Assembly (NCBI RefSeq): GCF_025464955.1
Contig: NZ_JAODNM010000083.1
Coordinates: 1 to 47,254, forward strand
Source: Amycolatopsis sp.
GTDB lineage: Bacteria; Actinomycetota; Actinomycetes; Mycobacteriales; Pseudonocardiaceae
Direction of reading: 5' to 3'
Length of the DNA stretch: 47,254 nt
Numbering within the stretch: the stretch's first letter is position 1; each line of letters begins with the position of its first letter. The position numbers and the translations under genes were made by a program. Below are positions 1-7,764 of the stretch, piece by piece. The notes under the pieces were generated by a model. The model searched no databases. It had not been told where the DNA came from and saw only the letters and a list, made by a program, of their open reading frames with translations.

Positions 1-70
1 TGATGGCCTTCGCGACCGCCGCCCAGTCTTCCGACACCCATTCCTCCGTGGTCCGCCTCAGCGCCGACAT
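1..70 (-). CDS. Partial XRE-type regulator (N-terminus only)
   Basis: An ATG on the minus strand at 70 opens a frame that runs off the left edge. The visible residues (MSALRRTTEEWVSEDWAAVA, then KAI) look like the start of the helix-turn-helix regulators that sit divergent to excisionase and transfer genes in actinomycete integrative elements. It diverges from the conjugation operon across an AT-rich control region. Only about 23 residues are visible and the HTH itself lies outside, so the family is an inference. Confidence 0.45.
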   Translation of the reverse strand, partial: MSALRRTTEEWVSEDWAAVAKAI

Positions 71-151
71 TAGCGCTCTACCGATTCCGCGGGGCGCCTA
101 TCGCCACCGCGTCGCGCATTCGGAGTATCCCTATGCCTTAATGCGACTAAA

Positions 152-180
152 TCAGCTCAAATAATTAGCTGAAATCAGCT
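152..180. promoter_or_regulatory. Operator-like TCAGCT repeats in the divergent control region
   Basis: TCAGCT (152-157), its inverse AGCTGA (167-172) and a third TCAGCT (175-180) lie in a short AT-rich stretch between the divergent regulator (start at 70) and the HTH gene (start at 206). Evenly placed half-sites upstream of a transfer operon are what a repressor of KorSA or XRE type would use. Binding by the partial regulator at the edge is inferred from position only. Confidence 0.5.
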
Positions 181-205
181 TTCCTCAAACAAAGGGTCTC
201 AAATC

Positions 206-427
206 ATGAAGACGCAAATCTCTTCCAACGATCACCCGGCGTACTACTCGCTGACCGATGCGGCCTGGATTCTGGGCGTCACCCGCTCGCAGATCCACCG
301 TGCGATCAGGACCGGCGTGCTGCCGGTCATCCGTCGCCGGTCCCGCCTCGTGGTGCCCGCCGCCACACTTCAGCGACTCCTGGACACCACCGACGGCACT
401 CCCCGCACCAGCGGAGGTGCCCAGTGA
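206..427 (+). CDS. Excisionase-like helix-turn-helix protein
   Basis: A 73-residue protein with a winged HTH of the MerR/excisionase type at residues 14-60: SLTDAAWILGVTRSQIHRAI, then a basic wing (IRRRSRLVV). Such small proteins act as recombination directionality factors or as transcriptional regulators in actinomycete integrative elements. It is the first gene of the transfer operon and overlaps the WhiB-like gene by 4 bases. An excisionase role for the serine integrase at the other end of the element is inferred from context; a plain DNA-binding regulator is the alternative. The ribosome-binding site is weak. Confidence 0.7.
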   Translation: MKTQISSNDHPAYYSLTDAAWILGVTRSQIHRAIRTGVLPVIRRRSRLVVPAATLQRLLDTTDGTPRTSGGAQ

Positions 428-759
428 ACTACGAAGATATTGTTTCCAACCTTGACCACCTGGCGACCGTCCCTGACCACGTGCTGGCCGAGGTCGTCAC
501 CCGGGATGGTCTGTGTTTCTGGGCATTCGACCGATCCGAGATACCGGAGCTGTCCGGCTTGGACACCGCTGACCGCGAACTTGCGGCCGGGATGTGTGCG
601 GGGTGCCCGGTCATCAATGAGTGTCTTGAGCTGGACTTACGCATGGCTGGCGCGGACACGGTCGGGGTGTGGGGCGCACGCCCCGACACCGACCGGCGTC
701 AGATCCACCCCGTGTGGATGGCTCGCCGGAACCCCCTCAAGCGAGGTGATCGGCGATGA
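424..759 (+). CDS. WhiB-like iron-sulfur transcription factor
   Basis: A 111-residue protein with the four WhiB cysteines: C31, C58, C61 and C67 (C-x2-C-x5-C after the first), followed by the turn motif GVWGAR near residue 81 and a basic tail. WhiB-like proteins bind a [4Fe-4S] cluster and act with the primary sigma factor in actinobacteria. The gene starts at a GTG that overlaps the previous stop and ends in a 4-base overlap with the next gene, so it is translated as part of the transfer operon. WhiB-like genes also occur on actinobacterial phages and plasmids, where they can interfere with host regulators. Its target is unknown. Confidence 0.88.
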   Translation: MNYEDIVSNLDHLATVPDHVLAEVVTRDGLCFWAFDRSEIPELSGLDTADRELAAGMCAGCPVINECLELDLRMAGADTVGVWGARPDTDRRQIHPVWMARRNPLKRGDRR

Positions 760-1091
760 CAGTCAACCTCACCGCAGTGCAGATCCTCGCCGGGGTCGGT
801 GTGCTGCTTGCTCTCATCGCGGTGTGGCGGGTCGGTACCGGTCGGGCTCGCAAAGCGGCCGACGCGGCGCGGGCCGGTGCCCGGGTCGTCTCGCTCGCCG
901 GGCGGGTCCTGCTCGCCGGGGCCGCCCTGGTCGGGGTTCAGTGGCTGGTGATCACCCACCCGGGCAACACGACGTTGCTCCTGGTGGTCCTCACCGCCCC
1001 GGACCTGATCGCCGCGCACGTCCTCACCAAGGCGTTGACGGTCACCTCGATGGACACCACCACGCCCCGCCGGGGAGGTGGTCGACGATGA
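756..1091 (+). CDS. Small membrane protein of the transfer operon (Spd-like)
   Basis: A 111-residue protein with hydrophobic segments at about residues 8-24, 46-64 and 72-90, separated by a short basic stretch (GTGRARKAADAARAGAR). It ends in a basic tail. Position between a regulator and the FtsK-like translocase, plus 4-base overlaps on both sides, fits the spread (Spd) proteins of actinomycete conjugative elements, which help the transferred DNA move between hyphal compartments. There is no sequence motif that proves this, so the call rests on topology and position. Confidence 0.6.
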   Translation: MTVNLTAVQILAGVGVLLALIAVWRVGTGRARKAADAARAGARVVSLAGRVLLAGAALVGVQWLVITHPGNTTLLLVVLTAPDLIAAHVLTKALTVTSMDTTTPRRGGGRR

Positions 1092-1911
1092 ACGGACAGA
1101 TAGCCGATCACCACGGCGCAAGTCCGCAGGATGCCCGACACCTGCCGCTCACGAAGGGGCAGCGGCTTGCCCAGGATGCCGCCGAGGCGGCCGAAGTCCG
1201 CCGCTACCAGACCCATCCCGACGTAGTCGCCCTGCGAGTGGAGCGCGTCCGCGTCCAGGTCGACCGGCTCTGCTGGGCGGGGATCTCGCTGGGGTTGGCG
1301 TTCACCATGGCCAACGTCCAGTGGTTCGCCGCAGCAGGATCAGCGGGGTGGTCACTGCCGTGGTTTTCCGCGTGGTTACTCGATCCGACGGTGTCGCTAG
1401 TGCTCCTAGCGATCCTGCGGGCCGAACAGGTCACCGCTCGCTACCAGGTCCGCACCGGCTCTTGGGTGCGCACGGCGAAGTGGCTTGCTCTGGCCGCGAC
1501 GTACGTCATGAACACCTGGTCGTCGTATTCGGCCGGCACGCTGGCCGGGGTGGTGCTGCACTCGGTGCCGCCGTTGATCGTGTTCGCCGCGGCGAGGCGG
1601 TCACCGATCTGCGCGACAAGCTCACCGACGCGGTGACCGCCGCGTTCACCGAACCAGCGGGTGCGATCGGCGACGCCGAGCCGTTCACGGTGAACACCGC
1701 CGTTCACGAGACCAGCTCGTCTCGTTCGCGGCGGACGTCGTTCGGGGAGTACCTCGCCGAGGCTCGTCGCGCGTGGACCCCGGACGTGGTGATCACTCCA
1801 GCATGGGTTCGTCAGGTCACCGGCTGTTCGCGCTGGCTCTCACCTCGATTGGCCGCGACGCTCGCCGCTGAGGTGGACATCGACGCTCCCGGACGGGAGA
1901 GCCGCTCATGA
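1088..1911 (+). pseudogene. DUF2637-like (SpdB-type) membrane protein with a frameshift
   Basis: The frame opened by the ATG at 1088 encodes about 170 residues with hydrophobic helices (GISLGLAFTMANVQWFAA; DPTVSLVLLAILRAEQV; TAKWLALAATYVMNTW; VVLHSVPPLIVFAAA). It then becomes nonsense and stops at 1636. The downstream frame continues naturally as EAVTDLRDKLTDAVTAAF to 1911. Restoring one G near 1590-1597 (GCGGCG-GAGGCGG) joins the two as ...FAAAEAVTDLRDKL..., giving about 274 residues. Helix layout and the conserved end of the last helix resemble DUF2637 proteins of mobile elements. The gene overlaps its neighbours by 4 bases on both sides. It is either a true frameshift or a sequencing error. 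Confidence 0.7.
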
Positions 1912-4094
1912 ACGGAAACGAGAGCCACACGACAACCGGTTCGCAGGAGTTGGAGAAGGCCTCGCCCGTGCTCGACGGGGAGTTGGTCGACGACACGTTG
2001 CCCCAGCCTCGTCCTCGCTCACGGCGACGGCGGTTCATGAACTGGTGGCAGCGTTCACCGCGCGTCCCGGCCACGCTCAAGAGCAAGGCCCTGACACGCC
2101 AGGCAGGGAAGGACGCCGCCGTGGCCGTGCTCAAGTCGCCTTGGCGCTACTTCGGCGCGGTCATGCGCGGGCTCGTCGCGGGTGCTCGGTGCTGGCGGAC
2201 GTGGGTCAAGGTCGGCGACTACAGGCAAGCGGCAGAGGAGTCCGAGAAGCTCGCCGACAAGTTCACCGAGATCCGCGCGCTGACGTTGTTCCGGTGGAAG
2301 GTCACCGGAGCCGTCACGGTGGCGCTGGCCATGGCGATCGCGGTCGCTGACCTGGTCTGGGGTGACCGTCCGCTCTGGATATCTGGAGGGGTGGTGTCCG
2401 TGGCGCTGGCGATCCTCGGGCGACGCAAGGACGGCAGCCCCGGGCGCAAACCCGCGCTCGCCGGTCCGCGCTCGCTGACGTGGACGATGGACCCGCAAGT
2501 CCTCGTCGACGCTTTCCGGGACGCGAAACTGATCGGGAAAGACGAGTCTCTGAGGCTGGTCGAACGCGCCCACCGGATGGGCGAGGGGTGGGCGATCGTC
2601 GTCGACCTGCCCGCTACCCGCAAGGCAGCCGACGTGGTGAAGAACCGCGACGCGCTGGCGTCTGCTCTCGCCGTCGACGAGGTCCAGCTCATCGTGGAGC
2701 GGGTGCGGGGCAACGGCGGGCACGCTGGGCGAGTGTCCATGTGGGTCGCCGACGAGGACCCCTATGCCTCACCGCCGCTCCGAACACCGCTGCTCGGGGT
2801 GTCGCGGTGGGATGCGTGGCAGCCGATCCCGTTCGGAAGGGATGCACGGGGCCGGCGGATTGATCTCCCGCTGGTATGGACGTCGTTGCTCGTGGGTGCC
2901 ATCCCGAGGCAGGGTAAGACATTCGCGGCCCGGCTTGCGGCCGCCGGGCTGATCCTGGACGCGTGGGTGCGGCTCTATGTGGCGGATTTCAAGGCAGGTA
3001 AGGATTGGGACGCTGCCGGGCTGGTCGCGCACCGGCTCATGTCCGGTGACGAGACCGAACACGTCTTTGCGCTCATTGACTGGCTCGTTGAGCTGGTCGG
3101 CGAGGTTCAAGGCCGGTACCGGCGTATGCGGGATCTGGACGATCTGACATGCCCGGAGTCGACGATAACCCCGGATATGTCGCGGGATCGGGCGTTGAAC
3201 ATACCGATCACCGCGATCTTCATCGACGAGGTTCAGGTGCCGTTGGAGGACCGAACTCCTTTTGCGGTGCAAGGTAAGAAGCTCACCGCTGGCGATTACA
3301 TCGGCGAGTTGCTGACATGGTTGGCGAAGAAGGGACCAGCAGTTGGCATCGTACTCGTGCTCGCCACGCAGCGGCCGGATTCCAAGACGATCCCGTCCGG
3401 ACTCCGTGCGGTGCTGGGGTCGCGATTCGCCCTCCGGGTAATGGATTGGCGAGACAGCAACATCGTGCTGGGCGAGCAAATGAACACGCGTGGGTTCGAC
3501 TCCAGCCGCCTGCTCGCGTCGCACAAGGGAGTCGGCGTGCTCCGCCCGGACGGCGACACTCAAGCCGGGGCCGATGTGCTGGCGATGACGGTCCGGACGT
3601 ACTACATGCCGAACGAGGATTGGCAGACGATCTGCCAGCAGGGCCGGGCGCTACGGGAAGCGGCGAACACGTTAACTGGGCACGCCGCCGGTCAGGACAC
3701 GATACCGGTGCTCGACCACGCGGCGGTAGCGAAAGCGGTCGGAGCGAGACGCAGCGCGAGCAAACCGCCACCAGCAGTACTGCCGGAGGTGCGGTTGCCG
3801 GAGCCGCTGGCATCGGCGGTGGCCTATCTCGGCCACGAACTCGACGAGAATGTGCGTGACTTCGTGCCGAGTAGCGAACTCGTCGAGGAACTGGGCGTTG
3901 AAGCGACGTCGTTCGGCAGGCAGATGGGCGACCTCGGTTGCCGATCAACTCGGGACCGAGTCCCAGACGGGGACGGGCGAACAACCCGGGTGCGCGGCTA
4001 CCTCACGGCGGATATCCGGGCTGCCATCGAACGCGTGTCCTCCGACGTTGGTCGAGACGACACCGGGAGCGAAGTGGTAATCGGTGACGGCTGA
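1908..4094 (+). CDS. FtsK/SpoIIIE-type conjugal DNA translocase (Tra)
   Basis: A 728-residue ATPase that in actinomycete elements pumps double-stranded DNA into the recipient. Two hydrophobic segments lie at about residues 130-170 (VTGAVTVALAMAIAVADLVW; ISGGVVSVALAIL). The Walker A motif is G330-AIPRQGKT-338, Walker B is IFIDE at 437-441, and the FtsK-type motif LATQRPDSKTIPSGLRAVLG follows near 487. The C-terminus (FVPSSELVEELGVEATSFGR onward) looks like a winged helix, the part that recognises clt repeats in TraB proteins. It overlaps the Spd-like gene by 4 bases and the next gene by 11. No relaxase is visible, in keeping with this single-protein transfer type. Confidence 0.92.
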   Translation: MNGNESHTTTGSQELEKASPVLDGELVDDTLPQPRPRSRRRRFMNWWQRSPRVPATLKSKALTRQAGKDAAVAVLKSPWRYFGAVMRGLVAGARCWRTWVKVGDYRQAAEESEKLADKFTEIRALTLFRWKVTGAVTVALAMAIAVADLVWGDRPLWISGGVVSVALAILGRRKDGSPGRKPALAGPRSLTWTMDPQVLVDAFRDAKLIGKDESLRLVERAHRMGEGWAIVVDLPATRKAADVVKNRDALASALAVDEVQLIVERVRGNGGHAGRVSMWVADEDPYASPPLRTPLLGVSRWDAWQPIPFGRDARGRRIDLPLVWTSLLVGAIPRQGKTFAARLAAAGLILDAWVRLYVADFKAGKDWDAAGLVAHRLMSGDETEHVFALIDWLVELVGEVQGRYRRMRDLDDLTCPESTITPDMSRDRALNIPITAIFIDEVQVPLEDRTPFAVQGKKLTAGDYIGELLTWLAKKGPAVGIVLVLATQRPDSKTIPSGLRAVLGSRFALRVMDWRDSNIVLGEQMNTRGFDSSRLLASHKGVGVLRPDGDTQAGADVLAMTVRTYYMPNEDWQTICQQGRALREAANTLTGHAAGQDTIPVLDHAAVAKAVGARRSASKPPPAVLPEVRLPEPLASAVAYLGHELDENVRDFVPSSELVEELGVEATSFGRQMGDLGCRSTRDRVPDGDGRTTRVRGYLTADIRAAIERVSSDVGRDDTGSEVVIGDG

Positions 4095-4401
4095 CCACAC
4101 CTCCCGCATCATTGCGACCGACGCCGAGACCAGCTCACACCAGCAGGACAGGGCAGGCACACATGAATCTCATGCCGACCACCGCCACACTCACGACAAG
4201 GACGCCGGGCCTGGTCCGGCCCACGCTGCGGCGGTACCGACGCGTCCGTGCCCAAAGGGAATCAAACCGGAGTCGTGGGCCTATTGGGAACCGATCTGTG
4301 CGGCAATGGACCCGCTCACGCCGGAGGAGATCGCCGACGTCGGGGCGATCCTGCGACGGGCCGACGCACGCCGCGCCGCCCGAAAACGCAACGAGCAGTA
4401 G
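4084..4401 (+). CDS. Small hypothetical protein closing the transfer operon
   Basis: A 105-residue protein from a GTG start inside the end of the tra gene. Residues 1-50 are polar and histidine-rich (HESHADHRHTHDKD). The C-terminal half is more ordered (CPKGIKPESWAYWEPICAAM; TPEEIADVGAILRRADARRA) and basic at the end. I do not recognise a family. Overlap with tra and the strong hairpin right after the stop make it the last gene of the operon. Confidence 0.6.
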   Translation: MTADHTSRIIATDAETSSHQQDRAGTHESHADHRHTHDKDAGPGPAHAAAVPTRPCPKGIKPESWAYWEPICAAMDPLTPEEIADVGAILRRADARRAARKRNEQ

Positions 4402-4404
4402 GGA

Positions 4405-4448
4405 CAGAGAGAAGCCTCGGCGCTTGCGAGCGCCGAGGCTTCTCTCTG
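4405..4448 (+). terminator. Perfect 20-bp hairpin after the transfer operon
   Basis: Arms 4405-4424 and 4429-4448 are exact complements around a TGCG loop, starting four bases after the stop codon of the preceding gene. No T-run follows. This is the expected form of a factor-dependent or U-less terminator in high-GC bacteria and separates the transfer operon from the cargo gene. Confidence 0.85.
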
Positions 4449-4523
4449 CAATCGATGGGCTGAGGGCTGTAAGAGTGCTACCTTCAGAAGTCCGCAGGGA
4501 GAGCAGAATCAGGAAAAGAACTT

Positions 4524-6728
4524 ATGACGGAACTTGGAACTTATAAAGTTACTTTGACGCTCGTAGTTAGCTGTTCGGTATGCGGCGAAACTCAGACTCC
4601 CTTGTTATCTGGACAATGTGCAGCATGTAGTAGTCCGCTACCCTCAGGCCTAGTCGCAGAAGTGAGAAATGTCGTGCGGCGCCGTCGGGAATCCTTCAAG
4701 GGCAGACTCAAACGACTCGAAGAGCGAATGCATTCCGTGACCGACGGCCCGTTTATTTTCGCCACCCGCGGCGCGCCTTGCTCAGATGACGATCACCTCG
4801 TCAACGTGCTGCAGCCTGCGTTCAACACTCTGGGCGCTCGCCATGAAACTGTGGCTCGGCTCATGCAAACCGGTACGTGGGACCCTGAAGAGAAGGGCTG
4901 CATTGCGGCGTTCAACGAACTTGTTGGAACCCTTGATGCTGCTATCAACTTTGTGACCGAGCTTCGTGAAACGATGCCGCCTCTAGAATGGCGAGCCGTG
5001 CATCGTGAGTTGACACGCGCCGTCGCACAGCAAGTATGTGGCCAGGTCTTCATTGCCATGACGATCGTTGCTGCCGATACTGACACGGCATCGCGACTTC
5101 GGGATGATGGGAATCGTTCGTTTGCCACTGGGGCGCGACACGCTGAGCGGATTGCTGCGCTTATTGACCTGATCCTGCACTCGCCCAGCGATGGCCCGTT
5201 TCAGGCCGATGGTTCTCTTGATGTGGCGGCGCTTGCATGGGCGAGTGTTGGAGAGCAGAGCACGTCGATTGCAAATGGCGCCGGGATAGTTCGTGGTGCT
5301 TTTGTCGACGTCCCCGGCATGGCCACGCTCCCTGACCAGTATGCCGTACTACTACTACCCTTGTTGGCTTCCGGTGCCCGAGTAGTGGATTATGGCATCC
5401 TTGTTGATCGAGCGAAGAAACTGCGATCAGTCCTCGACGTGGCCGATGCTTCCACAGCCTGGCTTGTAGACCCTACACTTTTGGTGTCTCGCGTTCAGGA
5501 TGGCGTCGAACGAATTACCGCCGAGACTGAACGGCTCGGTCGTGAGTGGCGGTATGGTCTTCCCCGTTTCCATATAATGAACTCGCTGGCAGAAATTTAT
5601 CGGCAGCTTGTCGAGGGAGCACTTCGTGAGCTCGGTGGAATACTTCTCGTGGCCGCGCGCGCTGGCCGAAGTGGTGATTACGGCACGTATGAACGAGAGG
5701 TCATCGACGGAATCAAGGCGGGTGAGGTCGTCAATGAACTGGAGCAGATGGGTGCCCCCCTTAGTGGCGCGGTTGACATGCTGTATCGCAACGCTAGCGC
5801 ACATGCCGACATCGTAGTAACTGATAGTGGAATCATCGCAACTAAACGAGTGATTCGCGACAGTCGAGAAGTTTCCCGTACGACGACTGCGCTATCGGAC
5901 GCAGAGTTCTCCGAAGAGATGGTTGCGCTCCAGGAGATCCTTCTTGCGCTCCAGTTGACGATTTTGCCGTGGATTTGGGCTCATGGCGATCAGCGTGTGG
6001 GTGCCGCCGTAGTATCGATGCGCCCAACTGCATTGCAGATAACTCGTACGCTAGCCCTTCTCGGGGGCATGACGGGGCTAAATGGCGTCGCGGTTTCTCG
6101 TGAAGGCAATCAAATCACCATTGCCGCTGATCGATTTCAGGACAATAGCAGTCGCCGAGACGCGGGTATCCTAAGCCTGGTGCCAGCGGCATTTGGTGCC
6201 GTGCCAGAAGCAACCGAGGTCACGCTAGATATCTCTGAACTTCATTCGGTGACCTTTACGCATGCCGAGTTTGCAGCACTAGAGTCTGACGAGACTCCTC
6301 ACGGACTCACCATGCTTGGCTTCACTACAGCGAAGTGGCTCATTGAGAGCGGCGCATCGTGGACTGAGCAAGATGAGGCAACCTATGTGACATTTCCGCT
6401 CACAATGTTGTATTTCGCCTGCATGAGATTCGCTGGTAGTGAGCCACAGAATACGGAAAATATCGATCGGGCTATTGAATTCTTAGAGATTGCGCGCTCG
6501 CGCCTTGATGACATAGTCGTGTCCGGGCGCAGGTCGCCACTGACACGGCAGGCTGTACGGCAGATCGATATTCTTGCGACTGCCTTCACTGGACTCGCCG
6601 AAAGCAAGCGCGATCAACGGCAAACTCACAAAGCGCTAGGGTTGGCGCAGAAGGCAAACGCGACGATTAGTGTCATGTATCAGATTCAGGAAGAAGCCAA
6701 GGCGCTTCGTGACGCACGACCTCAGTAG
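4524..6728 (+). CDS. Large zinc-ribbon protein with HEPN-like R-N-x3-H motif (cargo gene)
   Basis: A 734-residue protein of no recognised family. The N-terminus has a treble-clef or ribbon pattern, C17-x2-C20 and C32-x2-C35, followed by a basic helix (RNVVRRRRESFKGRLKRLEE). The rest reads as mostly helical. At residues 422-427 it has RNASAH inside LYRNASAHADIVV; R-[N/D/H]-x3-4-H is the catalytic signature of HEPN ribonucleases, common in toxin and abortive-infection proteins. The C-terminal helices (residues 640-734) look TPR-like. Base composition and codon use (many A/T third positions) differ sharply from the flanking genes, so it was probably acquired separately. RBS AGGAAAAG precedes the ATG. 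It sits between tra and int, converging on the next gene. A defence role is an inference. Confidence 0.8.
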   Translation: MTELGTYKVTLTLVVSCSVCGETQTPLLSGQCAACSSPLPSGLVAEVRNVVRRRRESFKGRLKRLEERMHSVTDGPFIFATRGAPCSDDDHLVNVLQPAFNTLGARHETVARLMQTGTWDPEEKGCIAAFNELVGTLDAAINFVTELRETMPPLEWRAVHRELTRAVAQQVCGQVFIAMTIVAADTDTASRLRDDGNRSFATGARHAERIAALIDLILHSPSDGPFQADGSLDVAALAWASVGEQSTSIANGAGIVRGAFVDVPGMATLPDQYAVLLLPLLASGARVVDYGILVDRAKKLRSVLDVADASTAWLVDPTLLVSRVQDGVERITAETERLGREWRYGLPRFHIMNSLAEIYRQLVEGALRELGGILLVAARAGRSGDYGTYEREVIDGIKAGEVVNELEQMGAPLSGAVDMLYRNASAHADIVVTDSGIIATKRVIRDSREVSRTTTALSDAEFSEEMVALQEILLALQLTILPWIWAHGDQRVGAAVVSMRPTALQITRTLALLGGMTGLNGVAVSREGNQITIAADRFQDNSSRRDAGILSLVPAAFGAVPEATEVTLDISELHSVTFTHAEFAALESDETPHGLTMLGFTTAKWLIESGASWTEQDEATYVTFPLTMLYFACMRFAGSEPQNTENIDRAIEFLEIARSRLDDIVVSGRRSPLTRQAVRQIDILATAFTGLAESKRDQRQTHKALGLAQKANATISVMYQIQEEAKALRDARPQ

Positions 6729-6735
6729 TAGCTGA

Positions 6736-7554
6736 TTATCGCGGCAATCGACCCAACAGTCCGGCCACCGTGCTTACGATCATGACGGCATCGTCTCGGC
6801 TCCACGTGAAGTCTTCTGTCACTGCGTCGTCGTGATTGGCACCGCTCGCCAGGCTGTACAAGTCATCGATCAGGACACGCCAGCGTTGCGCTTGTGTCCG
6901 CACTTTCGCAACAGTCTTCTGTGCCGACGGATCAGCTGGAACTACCTCGCGCACGTAGTCGAGTGCGGCCCGACCTTTGATGACCGCTTCCTCATATTTG
7001 CCATCCGTGATGTGTCCCTTGGCTTCGCGGATACGGCCGACCGCCCGGCGCAGTTCGCTGCCGTCGAGCGGTAGCGGTACTAGAACTTCCATCACGACCG
7101 CCGTGCCCACACTCGCAAGTTGCCGTGCCCACACCTCGGCCCGCACCAAGGCCACCTCTTGCGCTTGCGCGACTGGATACAGGCCGTCTACGGGGTAGAG
7201 GAGCACCGCGTCCAGGTGTAGACGCAGTGGAAGATCCTTCCCGTCCCGTAGCGCTTCAAGCGCTCGAAGCTGACTGTCGCTCAGGCTGCACGTCAGTTGT
7301 TCGGTGCACGTGTATCCGCGAGTCGTCACATGCTTGATATGCAGTGGTCCGAGCCAGCGGTTCGCGTTGTTCAGCTCAATGTGCAGGTCGCCGCTCAGTT
7401 GGATCGGCAGCCCTTCCTCCAGCCCGACTGAGGCCACGGTCACCGTGACGGCCAATCGGTGTACCCCGGTGCCGGGTGTCAGGTTCACGGTGGCCGCGCC
7501 TGGCCCCACGCTGATCTGGAGCGTATGGCCCTGGCTGAAGTTCAGGTCACCCAT
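6736..7554 (-). CDS. Hypothetical two-part cargo protein, convergent partner of the zinc-ribbon gene
   Basis: A 272-residue protein. Residues 1-130 read as beta-strands (HTLQISVGPGAATVNLTPG; HRLAVTVTVAS; PIQLSGDLHIELN) and contain SDSQLRALEALRDGKDLPLR. Residues 165-272 are helical and end in SGANHDDAVTEDFTWSRDDA followed by a hydrophobic helix. That tail vaguely recalls the last helices of HEPN-like proteins but lacks R-x4-H. Its stop lies 7 bases from the stop of the zinc-ribbon gene, so the two converge with no room for a terminator. I do not recognise the family. The 210 bases upstream (7555-7764) hold its promoter region and no gene. Confidence 0.7.
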   Translation of the reverse strand: MGDLNFSQGHTLQISVGPGAATVNLTPGTGVHRLAVTVTVASVGLEEGLPIQLSGDLHIELNNANRWLGPLHIKHVTTRGYTCTEQLTCSLSDSQLRALEALRDGKDLPLRLHLDAVLLYPVDGLYPVAQAQEVALVRAEVWARQLASVGTAVVMEVLVPLPLDGSELRRAVGRIREAKGHITDGKYEEAVIKGRAALDYVREVVPADPSAQKTVAKVRTQAQRWRVLIDDLYSLASGANHDDAVTEDFTWSRDDAVMIVSTVAGLLGRLPR

Positions 7555-7764
7555 CGTGATCTCGTCCTTGGCTCGTTGCTTCTGCCTGTTGCTGGGTTAC
7601 ACCGTAGTCGTTGGTGCCGCTATCGCTGAACTGGTTTCTCGCTCGTCCGGGTTTCGCTCAGGCGGAAATATTGTCGGGGTTAACAAGCGGGAGTGCACAT
7701 CCCGGAAGATGACCAACTTCTTGGCACCTCTGTTGCGCACCCGGAGGCTTCCCGAACGGACCAC

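Noticed and set aside
5787..5804. Treating RNASAH as proof of a HEPN nuclease
   Set aside because: R-x4-H is short and can arise by chance in 734 residues. It is reported as a motif and hypothesis, not used to name the gene.
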